Source: Verrucomicrobiota bacterium (lineage in GTDB: Bacteria; Verrucomicrobiota; Lentisphaeria; Victivallales; UBA1829). From it: a stretch of 36,530 bases of DNA. Where the stretch lies: assembly GCA_022703965.1 (NCBI GenBank), contig JAKJHH010000003.1:1-36530 (forward strand), read 5' to 3'. The translations under genes and the position numbers were made by a program. The notes beneath the pieces are model-generated. The model did no database searches, had not been told where the DNA came from, and worked only from the letters and a program-made list of their open reading frames with translations. Position 1 is the first letter of the stretch, and each line of letters begins with the position of its first letter. Positions 14,828-23,001 of the stretch are shown here, piece by piece.

Positions 14828-17560
14828 TCATTTTGTGATTTTGAAGTCACGGATCTGCATTTCAGCTTGCGGCTGCTGCCAAAAGAAAATACTTGGCGCG
14901 GCCGAAACAGCATTGGACGGAGCAAAAAATACAAGATCATAGCGTTTGAATTCTCCGTTTAGCGGCGTAGGCAGCAACAAATCTGTGCGAGGAACTCCTT
15001 TACCTGCCATCATCAACTGAAAATTGCCGCTGCCGCGGATTTCAAAACTGATGCGGTAGCGACCGCCGGGAGTCAACGGAAACTCTTTGCTTGTCAGCCC
15101 ACTGTTTGCGGCTCCATTTGCCTTGAGGCTGATGATATCGTTTTCAAAACTCCATTCGTAGGGCAGTTGCCAGGATTTATACTTGATATCGGCGGAGCTG
15201 AGGTACGTTTTATCCTCTATTTGAGGAGTCAGGCGTCCATAAACGACCGGGTTTTTAGCACTGCCGATTCCGGATGCCCATTCAAGATATCCAGTTCGTC
15301 CTGCGCCGTCATTGTTGTTGATGAGTATAGAAAAGCGCGGTCTTGCTCCTTTGCTTATTGCATATGGATAGAGTTCTGAACTTGGCAAATGCAGTTTGTA
15401 TATGGTTTTTCCTTCAGACTGCTCCGTAGCGACGAGGGCATTTGTGACAATATTGCCGGCAAAGACATAGTCGTTAGGCAGATCGCCGGAAGGAGGAGGG
15501 GCAATTTGTTTGAACAAAAAGCTTTTACCGCTTTGGTCTCGATAAAGCGAAAATTCCAGAATGTCAGCGCCATGTCCGTGCTCATTGGTGTCAATGGCAA
15601 ACTGCACCGAATCTCCCTTCCACGATTCCACGCCCGGGTTGGGGACATGAATCTTGTCAACAAGTTCCACCATAAGGTCAAGTCCTGTCTGAGAACATCC
15701 TACTGCGAAGCGTGCAGGAGACATTTGAGCCGCCTCTGATTTGAGTGCAGGATTGGCGATGAAACGTGACATTGTCTGCCACGGGATAATTTGATTCGGT
15801 AGAACTTGGAGCTGAGAATCAAATAAAGCTCCCGGAAAATATTCGCCTGTTACGCTTTCATCAAGAGTCAGGACTTCTCCGCCCGGAATCAAAACCTCGC
15901 TAGGATTTTTCCAGTTTTTGGTCACTTCGATATCAGGGTTTGCAGTCAGATAATATTCTTCAGGCTCGAGAAGAAATTGATCGTTGACTGTTATCGGACG
16001 ACCGTCTGCTGCAACTATTCTGCTGTTTTGCAGGGCAGCAAGGAGTTCCGGGGCGATTTTGACGGGCTCGGAGCCGTAGTTCCAAAACGCCAGACATGTT
16101 CCAGCTTCGCTAGAGAAAAGGATAGCAGACTGTCGTTTGCCGAACTCATAGCCGTTTCCAATTTTAAGCTCTCCCTTGGTCATGGCAATAAACACATGCC
16201 AGGCGGCACCCACATAGCGAGGCTGGAAGTAGGGACGGCGGCGGAATGCTCCTGCCGTATGTCCGACCAGCTGGTGTTTTTGCAGTACCGCAAGTTCTTC
16301 TTTTTCTTCATTGTTGGTGATGCAGAAGTAATCAACTGCCTGTGCCCCCTTTCTGATCAGCTGCATGAAACTGAGCAACTGGGTGCGTGCAAGCATACGC
16401 TCCGAAGGATAGGGCGTCATGTGTGGATTAAGCAGATTGGCGTGCCATTCGGTTACGTGCCATGGACGCACCGGTACATTGTTTGCTTGATCAAGTTTCG
16501 CGAAAACTTCGCGGTTGAAGAGCCGACGGCTGGCTGCATGAACTCCGAAAATATCATAGTATTTACCGCCTCCTTTCTCCAGAAATTCTTTGTAGAACGG
16601 CAAATAACGCATTCCTATTCCGCCCATGATAACGACGTTGTCCGGATTCTCCGCTTTGACTGTTTCATATCCCGCCTTGAGCAGCTGAATGAAATTCTCC
16701 GTGGAATCTGCCCAGAAACAGCTGAAGCCGATCAGGTGCGGTTCGTTCCAGAGTTCCCAGTTGCGGATATTTGGATATCGGCGCATAGTAGTTTGCAGAA
16801 AATTGCGCCAGTCCTGCATGTCACGCGGGATTACGGTGGCGTACTCGCGCATGCAAATATTTATCCAGTCTGCCTCGGGACGGCTTGACGCCCACTGTGG
16901 AACTCCGAAAACATTCAGGATTATCCGGTCATCTGTGTAGCCGAGTTCATGTGCCTTCTGAAAGAAATCATCAAGTTCCGTGAATTTGTATTGTCCTTTA
17001 ACTTTTTCTACTTCATCCCAGTGAACCGCATGATAACGGATTGATCCGAAGCCAATCAGTCGGGATAGCGGCAAAATTGTTTTGTAACGGTCTCCGTGAG
17101 GGGACATTCCGAATTGCGGGGAAATTTCTGATACAGGGCGGGTGGCTTTTGCCGCCACCACGAAGTTGTGACGTGTAATCGGCAATTTTGTGTCTTCCAC
17201 CAGATAATAACGGCGCTTGTCATTGATGTCCTGTTTATGTCTTTTGAGGAGAAGATAGTCAGTAACGGGTTCTGAGTTGACGCTGAATTCGACGTCATAA
17301 AATCCCGGTGAACTGCTATGCCAGCGCCATCCCTGAGCGTTGAAGGATTCTGCACTTATCACTTCAGTGTGGATTACTTTGTCACTGATGTCGCGCACTA
17401 CGGCAGTGACTGGACTTGTGATTGTTTTTTCGCCTTTGAAACAGACTTCCTCATTGACTAGCCACCAGTTGCCGAAAGAGCTGCCGCGTATTTTCAAATC
17501 CTCGGCACTTTGAGCAATCGCAGCCGCAAAAACGGATAAGATGATCAATATTGTTTTCAT
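14828..17560 (-). CDS. Large secreted clan GH-A glycoside hydrolase (GH39/GH5-like) with C-terminal CBM9- and CBM4-like modules
   Basis: The ATG at 17560 gives a 910-residue protein with a good signal peptide (MKTILIILSVFAAAIAQSA); the longer reading starts at TTG without a ribosome-binding site. After an N-terminal beta-rich domain comes a TIM barrel with NWELWNEPH (probable acid/base E273) and HVTEWHAN (probable nucleophile E371), the 98-residue spacing usual in clan GH-A. The barrel ends near residue 470. Around 590-780 lies a CBM9-like domain (ADILEFSLYRD, GKTIYKLHLP, GRTGYLEW), and the last about 130 residues form a CBM4/9-like sandwich ending in MQIRDFKITK. It should act outside the inner membrane on a complex polysaccharide. 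It lies 43 bp after the pseudopilin gene. The substrate and exact family need a search; GH39 is my best guess. Confidence 0.75.
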   Translation of the reverse strand: MKTILIILSVFAAAIAQSAEDLKIRGSSFGNWWLVNEEVCFKGEKTITSPVTAVVRDISDKVIHTEVISAESFNAQGWRWHSSSPGFYDVEFSVNSEPVTDYLLLKRHKQDINDKRRYYLVEDTKLPITRHNFVVAAKATRPVSEISPQFGMSPHGDRYKTILPLSRLIGFGSIRYHAVHWDEVEKVKGQYKFTELDDFFQKAHELGYTDDRIILNVFGVPQWASSRPEADWINICMREYATVIPRDMQDWRNFLQTTMRRYPNIRNWELWNEPHLIGFSCFWADSTENFIQLLKAGYETVKAENPDNVVIMGGIGMRYLPFYKEFLEKGGGKYYDIFGVHAASRRLFNREVFAKLDQANNVPVRPWHVTEWHANLLNPHMTPYPSERMLARTQLLSFMQLIRKGAQAVDYFCITNNEEKEELAVLQKHQLVGHTAGAFRRRPYFQPRYVGAAWHVFIAMTKGELKIGNGYEFGKRQSAILFSSEAGTCLAFWNYGSEPVKIAPELLAALQNSRIVAADGRPITVNDQFLLEPEEYYLTANPDIEVTKNWKNPSEVLIPGGEVLTLDESVTGEYFPGALFDSQLQVLPNQIIPWQTMSRFIANPALKSEAAQMSPARFAVGCSQTGLDLMVELVDKIHVPNPGVESWKGDSVQFAIDTNEHGHGADILEFSLYRDQSGKSFLFKQIAPPPSGDLPNDYVFAGNIVTNALVATEQSEGKTIYKLHLPSSELYPYAISKGARPRFSILINNNDGAGRTGYLEWASGIGSAKNPVVYGRLTPQIEDKTYLSSADIKYKSWQLPYEWSFENDIISLKANGAANSGLTSKEFPLTPGGRYRISFEIRGSGNFQLMMAGKGVPRTDLLLPTPLNGEFKRYDLVFFAPSNAVSAAPSIFFWQQPQAEMQIRDFKITK

Positions 17561-17603
17561 ACAGAAATAACCTTCTATTTTCAATTATTTTAAGTTTCAG
17601 ATT

Positions 17604-18365
17604 TTATCGTCCTGTCCAGAAAGTACCTGTATAATCCGGGAGTTGCAATTCAGGAGCGGATATTCCCTTGGCATGTCCGTCGAGGTACAATATATTGATG
17701 TTTTGGCCATTTGAATGTCGCATTTGCAGGTCGGTTTCAGCATAAGACGAGTTGACTTTTGCTAAAAGTCTCTGGGATTGATTGAGCAATGATCCCATTT
17801 GGCCTCGATATGCATTGGCGCTTCTGCCTGCATTTTTGCCTGTGTCTGTGATGAATAATGTCGCGGATGGGCTACGGAAAAAACTCATTTTCCTTTGCTC
17901 GATATTAGCGCCTGAAAAAGTTGCCGTTGCCGGATTTATCAGGTGAATGAATCCGTTGACTGCGTATGAGGCGAATCCACCTGTGTAAGGCGTGTCCGTA
18001 CTGGTATCTGCCGGACAATGCAAGGCTGTTCCCCTGTAAGGGCTGAGATCGGATAATTGAATAGGACTTCCATTTTTATTCATAAAATTCTGCAAAAAAA
18101 TATAAATCCAGGTTCCTGTAAATGTTTCTATATTACCGTTCATCTGCGACAGAATAACATAGCCGTTGTAACTGTCCATATAGCAGTTTGCCATTGTGTT
18201 GAGTTGTCTTAGATTATTGATGCAGCTTATGTTTTTCGCGAAATCTCTGTTTCGCCCGAGGCTCGGGAGCAGAAGGCTTGCCAGTATTGCAATGATAGCA
18301 ATAACGACTAGAAGCTCAATCAAAGTGAATGCCTGCAAGTTCTGTTTTTTTGAATATATTCGCAT
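17604..18365 (-). CDS. Pseudopilin-like protein (prepilin N-terminal methylation domain, C-terminal DGH motif)
   Basis: The 253-residue protein has the type IV prepilin/pseudopilin signature [25 protein letters not shown]: a short basic leader, Phe+1, Glu+5 and a hydrophobic helix. Residue -1 is Ala rather than the usual Gly. The C-terminal part has [16 protein letters not shown], resembling the 'H-X9-DG' prepilin-processing-associated domain of PVC bacteria, but with 11 residues between His and Asp-Gly. The middle is a secreted globular domain with two Cys. It is first in an operon with a large glycosidase and a GH99-like gene and divergent from an AraC regulator. Expected role: an inner-membrane-anchored pseudopilin associated with a type II secretion or pilus-like apparatus; its job in glycan use is unknown. 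Confidence 0.85.
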   Translation of the reverse strand: MRIYSKKQNLQAFTLIELLVVIAIIAILASLLLPSLGRNRDFAKNISCINNLRQLNTMANCYMDSYNGYVILSQMNGNIETFTGTWIYIFLQNFMNKNGSPIQLSDLSPYRGTALHCPADTSTDTPYTGGFASYAVNGFIHLINPATATFSGANIEQRKMSFFRSPSATLFITDTGKNAGRSANAYRGQMGSLLNQSQRLLAKVNSSYAETDLQMRHSNGQNINILYLDGHAKGISAPELQLPDYTGTFWTGR

Positions 18366-18386
18366 TGTCAGCCTGTCTTTATAGTA

Positions 18387-18427
18387 ATTATAATCCTGAA
18401 AAACTTTTTCTGTTTAGGTGAAACAGA
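18387..18427 (-). promoter_or_regulatory. Putative promoter and palindromic operator of the pseudopilin-glycosidase operon
   Basis: On the minus strand TATAAT occurs at plus 18387-18392. The region 17 bp upstream, where the -35 should be (18410-18415), is covered by an inverted repeat of 7-bp arms, TCTGTTT (18409-18415) and AAACAGA (18421-18427), with a 5-base spacer. The -35 itself matches poorly, as expected of an activator-dependent promoter. The divergent AraC protein is the obvious candidate to bind here. Confidence 0.35.
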
Positions 18428-18511
18428 CAGAGTTTGTTCATAAATAAAAAATATCACTATTTACCAAATATGAGTATTGGATAATGAATTCCATACTGCT
18501 ATCTTTCTACC

Positions 18512-19384
18512 ATGACGAAAATACATGTCTTCAAAAAATCTGAATATTTCAAGGACGAACTGCCTGTCGTCATTCAGCACCATACCCATAGCGCAAAGGA
18601 TTTTTGCCATTTGGACGGGGGAAACAGGAGGCAGTTCTGGAAAATTTTCTATGTCGTTTCCGGTAAAGGACTTTTTAAGCTTAACGGCAAAACTTATCCT
18701 CTTAATGCCGGATTCATCTGTCTCAACCATCCAGATGATCTTACGAATGCGGCGCTTGAGGAAGATATTGAGATTTACAATATTCTATTTTTGAAAGAAA
18801 GCATAGACAGTGATCTTAGAAAACTTTACAGTGCTTACAATTTCTTCAGAATTTTCAATCTTGAGTTTCTCCCTGAGAACACTGGGGATCATGGATTCCT
18901 GCATCTGCTTGATGCCAACAGAACTGCCTATTCGCTGATTCGCAGGATGTACCACGAATATACTCATTGCGATGCGAACACCCGTGAAATGCTGCGTTAT
19001 ATGCTTCTGGAATTGCTTGTGGAGCTTTCCCGTCTGAGCTCAAGACGTTTTCCGGGGAAAAGACGTGATGAGATAATTTCATTTATCGAAACGTATCTGC
19101 ATGAAAACTATAGACGTCCTTTGGATGTCAGAAAGCTGGCTGCCGAGGCCGGGATATCCAGAGAGTATCTTATTCGTTCATTTCGGGCTGCGACGGGAAC
19201 AAGTATAGGGCAGGCTCTTCTTGAAATACGACTTGCAAAAGCCTCGAAACTTTTGCGGACAACGGAGCTGAGCGTAACTGAAATTTGTTTTGAATGCGGT
19301 TTTTCCGATCTCAGCAACTTTTATAAGTTTTTCCGGCGTAAGTTCAAATGTGCTCCTGGCGAGTTCAGAAATATCGGATTTTGA
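18512..19384 (+). CDS. AraC-family transcriptional regulator
   Basis: The 290-residue protein has an N-terminal cupin-like effector domain (IFYVVSGKGLFKLNGKTYPLNAGFICLNHPDD at about 45-76) and a C-terminal AraC/XylS DNA-binding domain from about 185, with two helix-turn-helix motifs: VRKLAAEAGISREYLIRSFR and the signature ELSVTEICFECGFSDLSNFYKFFRRKF. This is the layout of sugar-responsive activators such as AraC and RhaS. It is divergent from the pseudopilin-glycosidase operon across 146 bp and most likely controls it in response to a sugar released from the target glycan. The stop is followed at once by a terminator that serves mainly the opposite strand. Confidence 0.92.
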   Translation: MTKIHVFKKSEYFKDELPVVIQHHTHSAKDFCHLDGGNRRQFWKIFYVVSGKGLFKLNGKTYPLNAGFICLNHPDDLTNAALEEDIEIYNILFLKESIDSDLRKLYSAYNFFRIFNLEFLPENTGDHGFLHLLDANRTAYSLIRRMYHEYTHCDANTREMLRYMLLELLVELSRLSSRRFPGKRRDEIISFIETYLHENYRRPLDVRKLAAEAGISREYLIRSFRAATGTSIGQALLEIRLAKASKLLRTTELSVTEICFECGFSDLSNFYKFFRRKFKCAPGEFRNIGF

Positions 19385-19386
19385 GC

Positions 19387-19418
19387 AAAAAAACGGCGGC
19401 TCTGAAAAAGCCGCCGTT
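19387..19418 (-). terminator. Strong terminator of the GntR/GH2/GH13/esterase operon
   Basis: A perfect 10-bp stem (AACGGCGGCT at 19392-19401 with AGCCGCCGTT at 19409-19418) and a 7-base loop. On the minus strand it is followed by a run of seven T. It lies between the convergent AraC and esterase genes. Confidence 0.9.
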
Positions 19419-19440
19419 AAGAAGAAGCGTATTGAGCAGT

Positions 19441-20730
19441 TTACTTTGTTGCCGGCTGATTATCCTTGATAGTGAACTTGGGATAATTCTTCATTGCAAA
19501 GCCGTGTTCGCAACCCTGACGTATTTCCATTTCCTTGGGGCCGGGGAAATTGTTATAGGCAATCCAGACACCGGAAGGCGGACATACGTAATCGCCGAGA
19601 TTGGAAATTATGAAGAGCTTGCAGTTTTTGTTTGCGCGTTTGGCGTGGTTGATTACGTCGAAGTAGTTGAGGGCAGGGCTGTAGGCGATGTACCAGCCGC
19701 CGACAAGACGTTTCAGCTCAGTGCGTCCGAAATCGCAGCTCCAAGGAGACCATGCGAAACAGCTTGTGACGTCCTTGTCGAGACCTGCGGCAACGATGGA
19801 CTGCTGTCCACCCTGACTTCCGCCTGTTGCTGCAAGGTCTTTGCCGTTCCATTCAGGGAGTGATTTTACGAACTCAAGAGCACGCATGACTCTGAGATAC
19901 ATGCCGTTGAAATAGCATGTTTCGGTCTTTTCGTTTTCTTCCTTTTTAAATGCATAACCTTTGAGCGTAGTTGCGTTGAGATTGTCGTAATATTCTTTCG
20001 GCTGGAGATTTTCGATTCCGTGAGCGTTGATCTGGAAGTAAATCTTGTTTTCTCCTGCGCCGAGATTCTTATCTGCACCTGTGACCCCGTAGCCTCGGAA
20101 AGCGACTTCAGCAGGAAGGGATTTGGGCTTGGCATTTTTAGGCATGGTAAGAATGCCTGAGACCGGCATTCCGCCTGCGCATGCGACTTTGACGTCGAAA
20201 GCTTTTACCTTGTCATTGCCTTGGATTTCCTTCATTTCAAGAACCTTGAGCGGAACTTTAGCGAGTTCCTCCTTCTGCTTCTTCCAGTATTCATCGAAGT
20301 CAGCAGGTTCAGGGAGCCCCTTGAGAGTTTCGGGTGCTACACATGCGCCGCCGTCGAAGAATATCGCTTTCTTGTCATTGGGATTGTTATTGATTCTACC
20401 AATGATTTCCTTGCCGTCTGCATCAAAAGCTTTTGCATAGATTCTGACAAAACCTGGCTTATCTGTGGAGGCTGTGATCTGGATTCCGTCTTCAGTGCTG
20501 ACGGCTTCGCCCTTTTCAGTTATGCCGTCGTCGCCTGTGCGTGTCCACTGAATTTTTTTACCTGCGACGGGCTTATCGCCGTCGAGCAGTTTTACGTTGA
20601 AGATCATTTTTTCGCCCGGCTGATATATCGGCGATGGCTTGTTGTGGTTGCCGAAAAGCGAATAGTCCTGGGCGAATACCGGAAGCGCTGAAAAAAGAAG
20701 CGCCGCCGCCAATGAGATTTGTTTCAACAT
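19441..20730 (-). CDS. Secreted acetyl xylan esterase-type hydrolase (AXE1, CE7-like)
   Basis: The 429-residue protein has a signal peptide (MLKQISLAAALLFSALPVFA), an N-terminal beta-sandwich (about 25-125), and an alpha/beta-hydrolase domain of the AXE1/CE7 type: FDEYWKKQKEEL near 145, a GYGVTGADKN segment, the nucleophile elbow GGSQGG with S305, D380 in SNLGDYVCPP and H409 in CEHGF, giving a full catalytic triad. CE7 enzymes remove acetyl groups from xylooligosaccharides and related molecules; the N-terminal sandwich is an addition to the basic family. It is last in the operon, 48 bp after the GH13 gene, and AGAGGAA precedes the ATG. It should de-acetylate the glycan so that the glycosidases can work. 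Confidence 0.86.
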   Translation of the reverse strand: MLKQISLAAALLFSALPVFAQDYSLFGNHNKPSPIYQPGEKMIFNVKLLDGDKPVAGKKIQWTRTGDDGITEKGEAVSTEDGIQITASTDKPGFVRIYAKAFDADGKEIIGRINNNPNDKKAIFFDGGACVAPETLKGLPEPADFDEYWKKQKEELAKVPLKVLEMKEIQGNDKVKAFDVKVACAGGMPVSGILTMPKNAKPKSLPAEVAFRGYGVTGADKNLGAGENKIYFQINAHGIENLQPKEYYDNLNATTLKGYAFKKEENEKTETCYFNGMYLRVMRALEFVKSLPEWNGKDLAATGGSQGGQQSIVAAGLDKDVTSCFAWSPWSCDFGRTELKRLVGGWYIAYSPALNYFDVINHAKRANKNCKLFIISNLGDYVCPPSGVWIAYNNFPGPKEMEIRQGCEHGFAMKNYPKFTIKDNQPATK

Positions 20731-20778
20731 TGTCGTTCCTCTTTGGTGTTTATTGCTTGGAGAGACTCTTTTGTTTGC

Positions 20779-22125
20779 TTAACGAGTAAGTTCCGCAAAA
20801 CAGTAAGAGAACGGTTCCAAGTTGAAAATCAAGGAGTTCCCGCAAGAAAATCCTTCATTTGTAATACCCGAATTCAGTATGAAATGTATTGCATTTCCCT
20901 GACTGTCAACAACGACTTGATTTTGCTTGTTGTCGAAATTGATGAGAATCAGGATTTCTTTGCCTTGATGATGTCTTATGAAGCTTATGATCTTATCTGG
21001 CTTATTGTTTTCAATCCATTGGAGCGAACCCTTTGTCAGGGCTTTTTCAGTATGACGGAGCTTGATGAGTTCCTGACATAATTTGAAACGTTCTTTTGCT
21101 TCGCGTGTTTCCGCTTTTGTCCAGTCTATGGGCATTTTTGCGTATATATTGTGCTTTGTGCGATCTGTGATTTCCTGCCCGTTGTATATGTAAGGGACTC
21201 CATCCATGGCGAAGATCATGGCAAAAGCCGCATTGACGGACTTGAATCCCCATTCAGCTTCAATTCGTCCTGTTTCGCTTTTATCGTGCGCAATGTCATG
21301 GTTGTCAAGAAATCTTGCGAAGCGTGCTCCTGATGCAAATTTCTGATTTACATACTCCCAGGCTTCACGGATTTTTATGGCTGATTCTTTGTTCAGTATG
21401 GCGTTGCCTGCGTTATAATAAAGATAGCTGTAGTTCAGATCAAACGCATAGTCCTGATCTTCAGGTCGGCCGCCTTCAGAGAAGAGAATTGTATCAGGCT
21501 TATATTTTTCAAAAGACTTGCGTGCTTCTTCCCAGAAATCAAGAGGGGTATGTTCCGCCGCGTCACAGCGGAAGCCGTCAATACTGAATTCCTTTACCCA
21601 GAACTCCATATTGCGGATCAGATATCTGCGCAATTCTCTGGACTCAAAGTTGAGGTGAGGGAAATTCCATTCTCCTGTGATAAGCCTCCCGTTCTCATCG
21701 CGTTTGACAAAATCGGGATTGTCTTTCAGGAATATTGCGCTCGGCCCGCAGTGCAGATAGACCATGTCGAGCAGAATCTTGATTTTTCTTTTATGAGCTT
21801 CCTCGACAAAATCACGAAGATCCTGTTCTGTTCCATATTCCGGATCAATTTTAAAATAGTCTTTGATTCTGTAGGGATTTTTCGGGTTATTCAGACCGGA
21901 GGCGATTTGACGCTTGCTCCAGTATTCCTGACGCATGTCATCGTCCTGAAGGCAGATTGGACAGAGATACACTATATCTATTCCGAGATTTTCGAGCCAT
22001 TCCAGCTTTTTTTGAGCTGATTTTAATGTGCCTTCCGGAGTGAAAGCTCTGAGAAATATCTGGTAAATCACGGAACTTTTCAGCCATTCCGGAGAGCGGT
22101 GCGCAATCCTTTTTGCAGAAGACAT
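20779..22125 (-). CDS. GH13 alpha-amylase-family enzyme, cytoplasmic
   Basis: The 448-residue protein has the GH13 conserved regions: IKILLDMVYLH, DGFRCDAAEH (nucleophile D188), ILFSEGG (acid/base E217) and FLDNHD (D277). It is short, with a small C-terminal beta domain (ILILINFDNKQNQVVVD...), and has no signal peptide, so it should act on imported oligosaccharides. The exact specificity (alpha-glucosidase, maltogenic amylase or other) cannot be read. Region-II His is absent from DMVYLH (usually DxVxNH, here Leu before His is a family variant). It lies 107 bp after the unknown secreted gene, has a strong GAGGAG ribosome-binding site, and may have its own promoter. Confidence 0.88.
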   Translation of the reverse strand: MSSAKRIAHRSPEWLKSSVIYQIFLRAFTPEGTLKSAQKKLEWLENLGIDIVYLCPICLQDDDMRQEYWSKRQIASGLNNPKNPYRIKDYFKIDPEYGTEQDLRDFVEEAHKRKIKILLDMVYLHCGPSAIFLKDNPDFVKRDENGRLITGEWNFPHLNFESRELRRYLIRNMEFWVKEFSIDGFRCDAAEHTPLDFWEEARKSFEKYKPDTILFSEGGRPEDQDYAFDLNYSYLYYNAGNAILNKESAIKIREAWEYVNQKFASGARFARFLDNHDIAHDKSETGRIEAEWGFKSVNAAFAMIFAMDGVPYIYNGQEITDRTKHNIYAKMPIDWTKAETREAKERFKLCQELIKLRHTEKALTKGSLQWIENNKPDKIISFIRHHQGKEILILINFDNKQNQVVVDSQGNAIHFILNSGITNEGFSCGNSLIFNLEPFSYCFAELTR

Positions 22126-22162
22126 AAATTCTCCTCAAGTCGCAGTTTGATGTTATCCTATA

Positions 22163-22191
22163 GTTATAAGCAGTAAAGCCGATCGTAACAA
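22163..22191 (-). promoter_or_regulatory. Putative internal promoter before the GH13 gene
   Basis: On the minus strand TTGTTA (plus 22186-22191, 4 of 6 match), a 17-bp spacer and TATAAC (plus 22163-22168, 5 of 6 match) lie about 40 bases before the start. It would allow the GH13 and esterase genes to be expressed apart from the rest of the operon. Confidence 0.4.
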
Positions 22192-22232
22192 GATGCAATA
22201 ATGCTCAATAATTTAACAAAAACGATTATTTT

Positions 22233-22991
22233 TTAGTCCGGGATTATTGTAATTTTTGATTCCCATTCAAAAACTGTACCTGACGGGTAGCTGACGAGCT
22301 CCGGAGTCCATTTCATAGAGTAGTTGACAGTGATTAATATACTTTTTTCATTCCATGCTCTGCAATCGGAGAAATATACAGTTCCCTTTTGATCCGCTGA
22401 AAAACTGAGTATGTAATCCTGAATTGATATGGATATGTTTTTGGACGGAGGAACTTTGAAGTTTTTACTGTAAGTTGCAGGGATGAGAAGGAAAGAATCC
22501 AGTCCGTCGGTTCCTGTCGCCTTCAATCCCCGCCCGCTGATATTTTCTTCAGGGATGACGAAGTCGTGTCTGAAAAGATGCATCTGAGTTTTCAGGTCGA
22601 CCAGAGTGGTGATTTTACTTTTTATAACGAGTTCATTAGGACTCAGAAAAATGCTTGATTCGTACTCAGCTCCTTTTTTTATTTTGCTGTTTCCAAGGAA
22701 GGATTTTGTATGTATTTGCATTTCCCTGCCGTTTTCAGTGATATCCGCTTTTCCTTCGTAGTCCCAAGCCTGAAAGAAACGTGCATCATGTTTCTCCTCT
22801 TCCTGATTCAAGGAATATGACGCTTCGATTTGAATGTTTTTGAGCAGAACTTTATTTTTGTAAGAGAGTTCGGTTATATAGCCGTTCTTTGCTATTTTAG
22901 CGCTGATTCCATCGCTCTTATATTCCGCACTGTGGGCGGATGAACATACAAATAATGCTCCGAGACATGCCGCAAGAAATTTAAGATTCAT
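22233..22991 (-). CDS. Secreted protein of unknown function in a glycosidase operon
   Basis: I do not recognise this 252-residue protein. It has a signal peptide (MNLKFLAACLGALFVCSSAHS) and is otherwise almost all predicted beta strands with alternating hydrophobic residues (GISAKIAKNGYITELSYKNKVLL, NELVIKSKITTL, GTVYFSDCRAWNEKSILITVNYS), which suggests a beta-sandwich of the galactose-mutarotase or lyase-C-domain kind. A single mature Cys is present. The gene starts 10 bp after the GH2 stop, so the two are cotranscribed and perhaps coupled. It could be a sugar-binding or accessory protein for the GH2 enzyme, or an uncharacterised lyase/epimerase; no catalytic motif is clear. Confidence 0.65.
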   Translation of the reverse strand: MNLKFLAACLGALFVCSSAHSAEYKSDGISAKIAKNGYITELSYKNKVLLKNIQIEASYSLNQEEEKHDARFFQAWDYEGKADITENGREMQIHTKSFLGNSKIKKGAEYESSIFLSPNELVIKSKITTLVDLKTQMHLFRHDFVIPEENISGRGLKATGTDGLDSFLLIPATYSKNFKVPPSKNISISIQDYILSFSADQKGTVYFSDCRAWNEKSILITVNYSMKWTPELVSYPSGTVFEWESKITIIPD

Positions 22992-23001
22992 GTTTATGTC
23001 C

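Noticed and set aside
15977-16888. 303-codon open frame on the plus strand opposite the large glycosidase
   Set aside because: It lies fully inside a well-supported gene with catalytic motifs, and its translation is Cys-rich and without any family pattern.
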